This document shows, one piece after another, positions 1-7,346 of a stretch of 37,285 bases of DNA. This stretch comes from JALOOE01 sp964423545 (lineage in GTDB: Bacteria > Chloroflexota > Anaerolineae > CG2-30-64-16), in the NCBI GenBank assembly GCA_964423545.1, contig CAYRFV010000013.1, positions 1-37,285 on the forward strand, read 5' to 3'. The translations under genes and the position numbers were made by a program. Each line of letters starts with the position of its first letter. The first letter of the stretch is position 1. The notes beneath the pieces were generated by a model, which searched no databases, was not told the DNA's origin, and worked only from the letters and a program-made list of their open reading frames with translations.

Positions 1-424
1 GATCATCGTCGACACCTACGGCGGTGTCGCTCGACACGGGGGCGGCGCGTTCTCGGGCAAGGACCCGACGAAGGTGGACCGGTCGGCGGCGTACATGGTA
101 CGCTATGTCGCGAAGAACCTGGTGGCCGCGGGAGTCGCCGATCGGTTGGAGATCCAGGTCAGTTACGCCATCGGGGTGGCGCGGCCGTTGAGCATCGCCG
201 TCGAAACCTTCGGCACAGGCAAGATCAGCGACGAGCGGATCGTTCAGCTCATCCAGGAGAACTTCGATCTGCGCCCGGCTGCGATCATCCGTGGCCTCGA
301 CCTGCGCCGCCCCATCTTCCGGGCCACGGCCGCGTACGGCCACTTCGGCCGCAACGACATCGACGCGCCGTGGGAGAGGTTGGATAAGGTCGCTGCACTG
401 AAGAGAGCGGCGGGTCTGGTGTGA
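1..424 (+). CDS. metK: S-adenosylmethionine synthetase, C-terminal part (5' end outside window)
   Basis: The reading frame is open from base 2 to the stop at 422-424 and gives about 140 residues of the C-terminal domain of methionine adenosyltransferase, which makes S-adenosylmethionine from methionine and ATP in the cytoplasm. Family hallmarks are directly visible: the DTYGG-ARHGGGAFSGKDPTKVDRS stretch at the start, which contains the glycine-rich phosphate-binding segment, then AAYMVRYVAKN, and near the end the AYGHFGR motif. The usual protein is about 390-400 residues, so roughly the first 250 residues lie upstream. The C-terminus looks complete. A strong hairpin about 75 bp downstream probably ends the transcript, and a new promoter follows, so metK is likely not cotranscribed with the sugar-nucleotide genes. 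Confidence 0.96.
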   Translation, partial: IIVDTYGGVARHGGGAFSGKDPTKVDRSAAYMVRYVAKNLVAAGVADRLEIQVSYAIGVARPLSIAVETFGTGKISDERIVQLIQENFDLRPAAIIRGLDLRRPIFRATAAYGHFGRNDIDAPWERLDKVAALKRAAGLV

Positions 425-497
425 CGCGCATTGCTTGCGGCGCCACGCGAGGTCGCTGAGCAGCCCCCTCACTCACACCGTTGCATATCACTTCCGC

Positions 498-535
498 CGG
501 GAGAGCGCGGTGCACCGCGTTCTCCCGTCTTGCGC
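498..535 (+). terminator. Probable intrinsic terminator after metK
   Basis: Bases 498-511 and 514-527 form a nearly perfect palindrome: 14 complementary positions with one G-T pair around a tiny loop. In RNA the innermost pairs would open to give a normal loop. The stem is very GC-rich and is followed by TCTTG rather than a long T run, so termination strength is uncertain. It lies between the metK stop and the next promoter, where a terminator is expected. Confidence 0.55.
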
Positions 536-550
536 ACACTGCGCGATCCT

Positions 551-579
551 TTGCCGTGCGCATCATCCTACGGTATAAT
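551..579 (+). promoter_or_regulatory. Sigma70-type promoter for the GDP-rhamnose genes
   Basis: The -35 box TTGCCG (551-556) is separated by exactly 17 bp from a perfect -10 box TATAAT (574-579). Transcription would begin near 586, giving a leader of about 50 nt before the GTG start at 637. The same layout, TTGCCA-17-TATAAT, stands before the tRNA gene in this window, which supports it as the organism's housekeeping promoter form. The leader holds a short inverted repeat (GGCAT-5-ATGCC). Confidence 0.75.
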
Positions 580-636
580 CGCGTCACGTGGCATGGCGCA
601 TGCCGCGCATCACGTTTCACGCTGCATGAGGCATTC

Positions 637-1647
637 GTGCGCGCACTCATCACGGGCGTCTCCGGCTTTGTGGGCAGCCACCTCGCCGAGTATCTCCTGG
701 AGCACACCGACTGGCAGGTCGCCGGCACGGTGTATGGCCGTCTCGACAACATCGCCCACCTGCGCGACCGGGTCACGGTCTATCCGGCGGAGCTGTCTCG
801 CCTGGAGGTGGTGCGCTTCATCATTGAAGAGACCCGACCCGACTACATCTTCCACCTTGCCGCGCAGCCGATCTCTGCACTCTCGCGCATCGATCCATGG
901 TTCACACTCGAAAACAACATCCGGGCGCAACTCAACGTGCTCGAATCGGTGGTGCAGCTCAAGCTACCCAGCCGGGTCTTGATCGTCGGCTCAGCAGAGG
1001 AGTACGGCAAGATCACGCCTGAGGATTTGCCTGTCGATGAGGAGACGCCGCTGCGCCCGGTGACGCCCTATGGGGTGAGCAAGGTGGCCCAGGATTACCT
1101 GGGGTTGCAGTACTATCTGAGCTACGGCGTGGCGGCGGTGCGCGTGCGGTCGTTCAACCATGTGGGGCCGCGCCAGCGCGAAGGCTTTGTGGCGGCCGAC
1201 TTCGCCAAGCAGATTGCCGAGATCGAGGCGGGCCGCCGGCCACCCCAAGTCATGGTCGGCGATCTCAGTGCGGGCCGTGACTTCAGCGATGTGCGCGATG
1301 TCGCCAGCGCGTACCACCTGGCGTTGACCCGTGGCGAGCCTGGCGAAGTGTACAACATCGGCTCTGGCAACTCCTTCACGGCGCAGACCCTGCTGGAGAC
1401 GCTGATTCGCCTGTCTGGGAAGCCCGTTTCCATCGTGCAGGATCCGGCCCGGCTGCGCCCGGTGGAGGTGCCGGCTGTCATGGCCGATATCCGCAAGTTC
1501 CAGGCGCGCACCGGTTGGGCCCCGGTCATCCCATTCGAGCGAAGCATGGCCGACGTCCTGGCATACTGGCGAGACCAGGTGAACACCGGCGCAACCGACC
1601 CAACACCGTTGGAGATGCGTATCGTGGCGCGTCATGCGTCATCGTGA
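637..1647 (+). CDS. rmd: GDP-4-keto-6-deoxy-D-mannose reductase-like SDR
   Basis: Extended short-chain dehydrogenase of 336 residues. The Rossmann motif GVSGFVG is at residues 7-13, and the catalytic Ser119 and YxxxK (Tyr145, Lys149) are present. Together with the adjacent gmd, the likely reaction is NAD(P)H-dependent reduction of GDP-4-keto-6-deoxy-D-mannose to GDP-D-rhamnose in the cytoplasm. The GTG start at 637 is chosen because the Rossmann strand begins immediately (VRALITG), GAGG at 628-631 gives 5-nt spacing, and the promoter at 551-579 would exclude the longer frame opening at 481. The exact product is inferred from context. Related SDRs make GDP-fucose, dTDP- or UDP-sugars, but the pairing with gmd and the absence of other dehydratases favour Rmd. 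Confidence 0.85.
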   Translation: MRALITGVSGFVGSHLAEYLLEHTDWQVAGTVYGRLDNIAHLRDRVTVYPAELSRLEVVRFIIEETRPDYIFHLAAQPISALSRIDPWFTLENNIRAQLNVLESVVQLKLPSRVLIVGSAEEYGKITPEDLPVDEETPLRPVTPYGVSKVAQDYLGLQYYLSYGVAAVRVRSFNHVGPRQREGFVAADFAKQIAEIEAGRRPPQVMVGDLSAGRDFSDVRDVASAYHLALTRGEPGEVYNIGSGNSFTAQTLLETLIRLSGKPVSIVQDPARLRPVEVPAVMADIRKFQARTGWAPVIPFERSMADVLAYWRDQVNTGATDPTPLEMRIVARHASS

Positions 1648-1769
1648 CAAACTGACGGATGATGCTGCAAGCGTGACGAGTCGCGAGTGGGCGCCTTGAG
1701 CCTTCTGCGCGTTGCTCCTTTCTCGTTGCGACTTCTCGGCGTGCCGTCTTCATCCAGGAGATTAGCAAC

Positions 1770-2756
1770 TTGCCCAAAGCTCTGGTCACCGGCATCACCG
1801 GACAAGATGGATCCTACCTGTCCGAACTCCTGTTGGCACGCGGCTATGAAGTGGTCGGCATGGTGCGACGGACGAGCACCATCAACTTCGACCGCATTCG
1901 CGACTTCCAGGACCGCATCGAGATTGTCCAGGGTGATCTGCTCGATCAGGTCAGCCTGATCAACATCCTGCAGGAGCATCGCCCCGACGAAGTCTATAAC
2001 CTGGCGGCGCAGAGCTTCGTGCCGACCAGCTTCCAGCAGCCCGTCCTCACCGGCGAATTCACCGCGCTGGGCGTCACCCGGATGCTGGACGCCATCCGCA
2101 TCGTCGACCCCAAGATTCGCTTCTACCAGGCCAGCTCCAGCGAGATGTTCGGCAAGGTGCACGAGGTGCCGCAGCGGGAGACCACCCCCTTCCACCCGCG
2201 CAGCCCGTATGGCGTGGCGAAGGTATACGGCCACTGGATCACGATCAACTACCGCGAGAGCTACAACCTGTTTGCATGCTCCGGCATCTTGTTCAACCAT
2301 GAATCCCCTCGCCGCGGTCTGGAGTTCGTCACACACAAGATCACGCACGCCGTCGCGCGCATCAAGCTGGGGCTGGCTCACGAGCTGCGACTGGGCAACC
2401 TGGACGCGCGGCGTGATTGGGGCTACGCGCCCGATTATGTCCATGCCATGTGGTTGATGCTCCAGCACGATCACGCCGACGACTACGTGATTGCGACCGG
2501 CGAGACGCACTCGGTGCGCGAGTTCTGTCAGGTCGCGTTCGACACGGTCGGCCTGGATTGGGAGCAGTACGTCGTAATCGACCCCCGCTTCTACCGCCCG
2601 GCCGAGGTCGATTTGCTTGTCGGTGACCCGACAAAGGCCGGCCGGATTCTGCACTGGGAGCCTACTGTAACTTTCCAACAGCTCGTGCGCATCATGGTGG
2701 ACGCCGACTTGGCGGCATTGCAGCAGCTGGGCAATCACACTCCCCACGTGGGATAA
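1770..2756 (+). CDS. gmd: GDP-mannose 4,6-dehydratase
   Basis: A 328-residue SDR-family dehydratase that converts GDP-D-mannose to GDP-4-keto-6-deoxy-D-mannose, the common precursor of GDP-rhamnose, GDP-fucose and GDP-perosamine. Diagnostic segments are GITGQDGSYL (residues 8-17), the SSSEMFG active-site loop near 122-128, YGVAK (Tyr147, Lys151), NHESPRRG and the LGNLDARRDWGYAPDYV stretch characteristic of Gmd. Translation should start at TTG 1770: AGGAG at 1756-1760 lies 9 nt upstream, and the protein then begins with the expected MPKALVTGITGQDG. The gene follows the reductase by 122 bp with no clear promoter between, so the two are probably cotranscribed. The length is slightly short of the 340-370 residues usual for the family, lost at the C-terminus. 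Confidence 0.95.
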   Translation: MPKALVTGITGQDGSYLSELLLARGYEVVGMVRRTSTINFDRIRDFQDRIEIVQGDLLDQVSLINILQEHRPDEVYNLAAQSFVPTSFQQPVLTGEFTALGVTRMLDAIRIVDPKIRFYQASSSEMFGKVHEVPQRETTPFHPRSPYGVAKVYGHWITINYRESYNLFACSGILFNHESPRRGLEFVTHKITHAVARIKLGLAHELRLGNLDARRDWGYAPDYVHAMWLMLQHDHADDYVIATGETHSVREFCQVAFDTVGLDWEQYVVIDPRFYRPAEVDLLVGDPTKAGRILHWEPTVTFQQLVRIMVDADLAALQQLGNHTPHVG

Positions 2757-2761
2757 GCGGC

Positions 2762-2808
2762 GGAGGAGCGAAGACGAAGGACGAACGCCTGCCCTGATCC
2801 TTCGTCCT
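2762..2808 (+). repeat. Intergenic purine-rich words with overlapping inverted repeats
   Basis: Between gmd and the phosphohexomutase, ACGAAGGA (2774-2781) is the reverse complement of TCCTTCGT (2798-2805), and AGGACGAA (2778-2785) of TTCGTCCT (2801-2808). Two alternative 8-bp hairpins are therefore possible in the transcript. No T run follows, so termination is unlikely. The words GGAGGAGCGA and GACGAAGGA found here recur inside the aminotransferase gene near 18250-18265. Confidence 0.45.
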
Positions 2809-2837
2809 GGCCTTTCGCGATCGAACGGGAGCACCAC

Positions 2838-4271
2838 ATGTCCGACATCCACTTCGGCACCGACGGCTGGCGCGCTCGCATCGCCGAGGACTTCACATTC
2901 GACAACGTGCGCCGCGCCGCGCAGGGATTCGCCGCTTACCTCAGATCGACCTATCCCGCCGAGCTGGGCCGCGGGGCGGTGGTGGGGGGCGACAAGCGCT
3001 TTCGCTCCGAGGATTTCGCTGCCGCCGTCGCCGAGGTGTTGGCGGGAAACGACATACCAGTGCACTTCTGCGGTGGCGGTATGCCCACGCCGATCATCTC
3101 GTTCGGCGTCACTGAGAGGCGCGCACTCGGCGCGGCCAACATCACGGCCAGCCACAACCCGCCGAACGACAATGGCTTCAAGGTGCGTGATGAGCACGGC
3201 GGCGCCGTCGATCCGGCAGGCCTGAGCGCCATCGAGGCACGGATTCCAGACGCCGTCGCGGGGGTGCGACGCATCGACTTCGATGCCGGCGTCAAGGCCG
3301 GGTTGATCCGGCCGTACGATCCCGTGCCCGCCTACGATGCACGCATCCGGTCACTGGTTGACATCGCACCGATCCGGGACGCTGGTTTCACGATCCTGGT
3401 CGATAACATGTGGGGCAACGGCGCCGGCTACCTGTCGCGTTTCATCGGCGGAGGCAAGACACGCGTGGTGGAGTATCACGCGGATCGCAATCCCATCTTC
3501 CCGGAGATGCATCGGCCTGAACCGATCCCGCCGAACGTCGACGCCGGGCTGGCGCAAGGCAAGCTGGTCGGCGCGGATGCCGTCTGCATCCTCGATGGCG
3601 ATGCCGATCGGTGCGGGTTCGGCGATGAGCACAGCGAGTTCATCGACCAGTTGCGGGTGTACGCCCTGCTGGCGATGTATCTATTGGAAGTGCGGGGCCT
3701 GCGCGGGCCGATCATCAAGACGATCAGCACAACCTCGATGCTGGACAAGCTCGGCGCACGCTACGGCGTGCCGGTCATCAACACCGGAGTGGGCTTCAAG
3801 TACGTTGCGCCGGCGATGATGGAGCACGACGGACTCATCGGCGGCGAGGAAAGCGGCGGCTATGCCTTTCGCGGCCATGTCCCCGAACGCGACGGCATCC
3901 TGGCGAATCTGTATCTGCTCGATCTGATGGTCCGGACAGGCAAGAAGCCGACCGAGCTGCTCGCCATGCTGTTTGACCTGGTAGGCGGCCCGCACTACTA
4001 CGATCGGATCGACACTCGGGTCAAAGACAACGCCATCAAGCAGGCTGCCAAAAAGCGGCTCGACGCCGCGCTGCCCGCGTCGATCGGCGGGCTGCGCGTC
4101 ACGGACAAGGTGACCCTTGACGGCTACAAGTTCGTCCTGCAGGATGGCGGCTGGCTGCTGGTTCGATTCTCCGGCACCGAGCCGTTGATCCGCGTCTACT
4201 GCGAGACCACGCACGGCGATAACGTGCCGGCGATCCTGCAGGACGGGCTGCGGGTGGCAGGGCTGGCGTGA
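2838..4271 (+). CDS. Phosphohexomutase (phosphomannomutase/phosphoglucomutase family)
   Basis: A 477-residue alpha-D-phosphohexomutase that interconverts hexose 1- and 6-phosphates. All four signature loops are visible: the phosphoserine loop TASHNPP with catalytic Ser105, the Mg2+ loop DGDADR at 253-258, the sugar-specificity loop GGEESGG near 336-342, and the phosphate-binding loop RFSGTEPLIRVY near the C-terminus. The start ATG 2838 has GGGAG 7 nt upstream and gives the typical N-terminus IHFGTDGWRA. The GEESGG form occurs in several subgroups, so mannose, glucose and glucosamine phosphates all remain possible. The position next to gmd favours supply of mannose 1-phosphate for GDP-mannose, which is an inference. 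The stop overlaps the start of the next gene. Confidence 0.92.
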   Translation: MSDIHFGTDGWRARIAEDFTFDNVRRAAQGFAAYLRSTYPAELGRGAVVGGDKRFRSEDFAAAVAEVLAGNDIPVHFCGGGMPTPIISFGVTERRALGAANITASHNPPNDNGFKVRDEHGGAVDPAGLSAIEARIPDAVAGVRRIDFDAGVKAGLIRPYDPVPAYDARIRSLVDIAPIRDAGFTILVDNMWGNGAGYLSRFIGGGKTRVVEYHADRNPIFPEMHRPEPIPPNVDAGLAQGKLVGADAVCILDGDADRCGFGDEHSEFIDQLRVYALLAMYLLEVRGLRGPIIKTISTTSMLDKLGARYGVPVINTGVGFKYVAPAMMEHDGLIGGEESGGYAFRGHVPERDGILANLYLLDLMVRTGKKPTELLAMLFDLVGGPHYYDRIDTRVKDNAIKQAAKKRLDAALPASIGGLRVTDKVTLDGYKFVLQDGGWLLVRFSGTEPLIRVYCETTHGDNVPAILQDGLRVAGLA

Positions 4272-5161
4272 AGGCGGTGGACGCAAGACCCGCGTCGCAG
4301 GAGGCTGTTCCGCCGCTCGACCTCCCGCCACTGGTCTTCGTCGACACTCATTGCCATCTCGACCTGCACCAATTCGATGACGATCGCGCAGCCGTCATCG
4401 AGCGCGCACTGGCCGCCGGGGTCGCACGGATCATCAACCCGGCGATTGACGTGGCATCGTGCCGCCGCGTGTTGGCGCTGGCCGAGCAGCACGAATCGGT
4501 CTACGCCGCGGTTGGCGTGCACCCCAACGACTGCGGCGATTTCGACGACGCGGCCCTGGCCGACCTGGGGATGCTGGCCCAACACCCCAAGGTGGTCGCC
4601 ATCGGTGAGATCGGACTGGACTATTATTGGGAGAAGACGCCGCACGACCTGCAGCAGCGCGTACTTGCCGCACAGTTGGAGCTGGCCGCCGATCTGGGGT
4701 TGCCGGTCATCCTCCACAGCCGCAACCGCACGGCCGACGCGCGCGACTGCACCGCCGACCTCCTGTGGATTATGGCACAACTGGGGCCTGCGATACGGAC
4801 GCAGGGCGGAGAAACCGGTATCATTGGCGTGTGGCATGCGTTCTCGGGGGATATGGCGGAAGCGCAGCACGCGCGCGGTCTCGGGCTGGCGCTCGGCATC
4901 GGAGGCCCGGTGACCTTCCAGAATGCCCGCCGGCTCCACGAATTGGCGCCGCAGCTGCCCCGCGACCGCCTGTTGCTCGAGACCGATGCGCCGTACCTGG
5001 CGCCGCATCCTCATCGCGGACAGCGCAATGAGCCGGCGTATGTCCCGCTCGTGGCGAGGAAGCTGGCGCAGTTGTATAATGAGTCCGTTGGGGCTGTTGC
5101 GGCGCAGACGACGGCGAACGCACGCGTCTGTTTTCCGAAACTCGACATTTGCCTACGATGA
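4268..5161 (+). CDS. TatD family metal-dependent hydrolase
   Basis: A 297-residue amidohydrolase-fold protein of the TatD/YcfH/YabD type, usually a metal-dependent deoxyribonuclease or related phosphodiesterase. The metal ligands are in order: DTHCHLD, the Glu of GEIGLDYYW, HSRN, WHAFSG and ETDAPYLAPHPHRG. The GTG start at 4268 overlaps the preceding TGA (GTGA), which indicates translational coupling. A 20-residue N-terminal extension precedes the FVDTHCH strand, so a start further in cannot be excluded, but no better-placed start codon is evident. The last residues overlap the next gene's ATG. A TATAAT hexamer near its 3' end (5075-5080) may be a promoter for the next gene. The biological substrate cannot be read from the sequence. 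Confidence 0.9.
   Translation: MKAVDARPASQEAVPPLDLPPLVFVDTHCHLDLHQFDDDRAAVIERALAAGVARIINPAIDVASCRRVLALAEQHESVYAAVGVHPNDCGDFDDAALADLGMLAQHPKVVAIGEIGLDYYWEKTPHDLQQRVLAAQLELAADLGLPVILHSRNRTADARDCTADLLWIMAQLGPAIRTQGGETGIIGVWHAFSGDMAEAQHARGLGLALGIGGPVTFQNARRLHELAPQLPRDRLLLETDAPYLAPHPHRGQRNEPAYVPLVARKLAQLYNESVGAVAAQTTANARVCFPKLDICLR
5052..5080 (+). promoter_or_regulatory. Possible internal promoter before the polyprenyl synthase
   Basis: A perfect TATAAT (5075-5080) lies 17 bp after TGGCGA (5052-5057), a poor -35 match, inside the 3' end of the TatD-type gene and about 78 bp before the next start codon. The -10 match is exact in GC-rich coding DNA, but the -35 is weak, so this is tentative. Confidence 0.3.
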
Positions 5162-6123
5162 CCGAAGCTTCAAACTTACTCGATCTGGTGCGCGACGACC
5201 TGACCCGGGTCGAAGCCAAGATGCGCTCCATCGGCGAACACGCCTTCGGACCGATGGGGGAAGCGTTTCTGCTGCTGCTTGGCAGCGGCGGAAAGCGCCT
5301 GCGACCCGCGCTTGCACTGGCAGCGTACGGCTTTTACGCCGATCGCGCCTCGGAGAAAGCGATCGCGGCCGCCGCCGCGGTGGAGACGCTGCACACCGCC
5401 ACCCTGGTCCATGACGACCTGATCGACGAAGCATTGGTGCGCCGGGGAAGCACCACCCTGAACGCGGTCTGGAAAAAGGGCGCGACGGTGCTCGCCGGCG
5501 ACTACATTTTCGCGCGCGCCGCCGGCTTCGCCGCCGAAACGGACCACCTGCGCGTCGTGCAGCTTTTCGCCGAGACGCTGCGCGTCATCGTCGAGGGGGA
5601 GCTGCGCCAGCTCTTCTCCAGTCGCCAGTGGCAGCAACCCAAAGAGGCCTATTATCCGCGCATCTTCGCCAAGACGGCGTCTTTGTTCGCCGCTGCCACG
5701 CGTTCGGGCGCCATCCTCGGCGGCGCAACACCGGAGCAGGAACAGGCGCTCTACGACTACGGCCACCATTTCGGTCTGGCATTTCAGATCGTCGATGATA
5801 TCCTGGATTACGCCGGGGACGAAGCCACCCTGGGCAAGCCGGTGGGCGGCGATCTGCGCCAGGGCATCGTGACCCTGCCGTTCTTCTACTATTTGAGCGC
5901 CCAGTCGGACCCCGAACGGGTCATCGCCAGGTTGGGCGCAGGCAGCGATGGCATCACCGCGACGGTCGCAGCCGTGCGGGCGTCGAGCGCCGTCGAGCAG
6001 GCCTTCAGCGAAGCCCGCGCCTTCGCCGACCAGGCAAAGGCGGATCTGTCCCCGCTGCCGGAGTGCCCGTTCAAGGCTGCGTTGGCCGACCTGGCCGACC
6101 TGGCCCTGGCGCGTCAGGTCTAG
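5158..6123 (+). CDS. Long-chain trans-polyprenyl diphosphate synthase
   Basis: A 321-residue all-helical E-isoprenyl diphosphate synthase that extends an allylic diphosphate with isopentenyl diphosphate. Motifs in order are GGKRLRPAL, the first aspartate-rich motif VHDDLIDEA, a GDYIFARA helix, and the second aspartate-rich motif FQIVDDILDYAGDE followed by GKPVGGDLRQGIVTLP. Small residues before the first DDxxD and the overall form fit the octaprenyl/solanesyl class rather than short farnesyl synthases. Chain length (quinone tail or other carrier) is not determinable by eye. ATG 5158 overlaps the TatD stop (ATGA). A TTG at 5149 would add three residues. It sits ahead of glycosyltransferase genes and could support lipid-carrier supply, although undecaprenyl diphosphate is normally made by an unrelated cis-prenyltransferase. 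Confidence 0.93.
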   Translation: MTEASNLLDLVRDDLTRVEAKMRSIGEHAFGPMGEAFLLLLGSGGKRLRPALALAAYGFYADRASEKAIAAAAAVETLHTATLVHDDLIDEALVRRGSTTLNAVWKKGATVLAGDYIFARAAGFAAETDHLRVVQLFAETLRVIVEGELRQLFSSRQWQQPKEAYYPRIFAKTASLFAAATRSGAILGGATPEQEQALYDYGHHFGLAFQIVDDILDYAGDEATLGKPVGGDLRQGIVTLPFFYYLSAQSDPERVIARLGAGSDGITATVAAVRASSAVEQAFSEARAFADQAKADLSPLPECPFKAALADLADLALARQV

Positions 6124-6147
6124 CACTACGGTTCACTGCGCCCTTCC

Positions 6148-6201
6148 GCCGGCGTCCTGGCTGACGCCTGCGTCCCGGCTGACGCCTGCGTCATCGCTGC
6201 C
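6148..6201 (+). repeat. Three-unit 18-bp imperfect tandem repeat
   Basis: Three consecutive 18-bp units (6148-6165, 6166-6183, 6184-6201) share the consensus GCCTGCGTCCCGGCTGAC with a few changes each. They lie in the 142-bp gap between the polyprenyl synthase stop and the next glycosyltransferase. No promoter is evident in the gap. A role is unknown, and such short repeats may arise by slippage. Confidence 0.6.
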
Positions 6202-6265
6202 GCCGGATCGGTGGCAGGCTGCGGCGATTCGCAACCGGCTGTTCGCGGTCTGACTACAGCACACC

Positions 6266-7279
6266 ATGCCCGACGCACCCACGCCCGATCTCTCCGTCAT
6301 CATCGTCAGTTGGAACGTGCGCGAACTGCTGCGGGCGTGCCTGATCTCGCTGCTGAAGGACCCGCAGCCGGAGACCGATCACCCTTGGCCCACGGCCTGC
6401 GCGCTGCAGCCTGCATCGGTCGAGATCATCGTCGTCGACAACGCCTCCTCCGACGGCAGCGCCGACATGGTCGCCGCCGACTTTCCGCAGGTGCGGCTGA
6501 TCGCCAACACCGACAACCGCGGCTTCACAGGCGGCAACAACCAGGGCATCGCCGCCGCGCGGGGCCGCTATATCTTCTTTCTCAATCCCGACACGGTGAT
6601 CGTGGGCGACGCGTTGGCAACGCTGGTCAGCTACATGGAGGAACACCCTGACGTCGGCGTTGCTGGCCCGCAGTTGCGCTACGGCGATGGCCGCCTCCAG
6701 TCCTCGCGGCGGCGCTTCCCCACCTTCGGCGCCGCGCTGTTCGAAAGCACGCCGGTGGCCTGGCACTGGCCCGCCAACCCCTGGGCTCGACGCTATCGCA
6801 TGGAGGATCGCCCTGGCCCCGACGTGGCCGAGCCCGCGAACTCCTCCACCGGGGAAGATGTCGACTGGCTGGTCGGTGCGGCGCTGCTAACCCGGCGGAG
6901 CGTGCTCGACCAGGTCGGCGGCTTCGACGAGGGATACTTCATGTACTCCGAGGAGCTGGACTGGTGCCGCCGGGTCAAGCTGGCCGGCTGGCGGGTGGTC
7001 TATCTGCCCTCAGCCCGCATCATCCACTACGAGGGCAGGTCCAGCGAGCAGGTCGTCGCGGCCAGGCACATTCGCTTTCAGTCCAGCAGGGTGCGCTACT
7101 TTCGCAAGTTCCACGGCCGACCGGCCGCGGCCGCGCTCCGCGCTTTCGTGCTGGCGGCATTTGCGGTAGAATGGGCGCTGGAAGCGGGTAAATGGTTGCT
7201 GGGCTCGAAGCGTTCCTTGCGCCGGGAGCGGATGGCCGCGTATGGGCAGTTGTTGGCGTCGAGGCTGCGCACGAACTGA
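6266..7279 (+). CDS. Family 2 glycosyltransferase (rhamnosyltransferase-like)
   Basis: A 337-residue GT-A fold transferase. The nucleotide-sugar site is visible as LSVIIVSWN at residues 8-16, EIIVVDNASSDGS, the N-T-DNRGFTGGNNQG segment and the metal-binding loop FFLNPDTVI. Acceptor-side motifs GAALLTRRSVLDQVGGFDEGYFMYSEELDWCRR and the terminal hydrophobic-basic tail fit the WcaA/RfbN-type rhamnosyltransferases. The likely donor is an NDP-deoxyhexose, plausibly GDP-rhamnose from the genes at 637-2756, but this is inference. The start ATG 6266 has no clear Shine-Dalgarno. About 20 extra residues rich in P and T separate the first helix from EIIVVDN. A paralogue of the same type occurs at 30906. 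Confidence 0.9.
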   Translation: MPDAPTPDLSVIIVSWNVRELLRACLISLLKDPQPETDHPWPTACALQPASVEIIVVDNASSDGSADMVAADFPQVRLIANTDNRGFTGGNNQGIAAARGRYIFFLNPDTVIVGDALATLVSYMEEHPDVGVAGPQLRYGDGRLQSSRRRFPTFGAALFESTPVAWHWPANPWARRYRMEDRPGPDVAEPANSSTGEDVDWLVGAALLTRRSVLDQVGGFDEGYFMYSEELDWCRRVKLAGWRVVYLPSARIIHYEGRSSEQVVAARHIRFQSSRVRYFRKFHGRPAAAALRAFVLAAFAVEWALEAGKWLLGSKRSLRRERMAAYGQLLASRLRTN

Positions 7280-7346
7280 CGGTGGATGATCGACTGCCCA
7301 CGATCCGCCATCGTCGATCTTCTGCCGCCTATCATCGAGGACGACC

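Noticed and set aside
481..636. Longer N-terminus for the reductase starting at 481
   Set aside because: The frame is open, but it covers the metK terminator hairpin and the TTGCCG-17-TATAAT promoter. The extra residues are unlike any SDR, and GTG 637 has a Shine-Dalgarno.
1632..3197. Minus-strand open frame of about 520 codons opposite gmd and the phosphohexomutase
   Set aside because: It overlaps two well-supported genes and the regulatory gap between them, and shows no domain or start signals.
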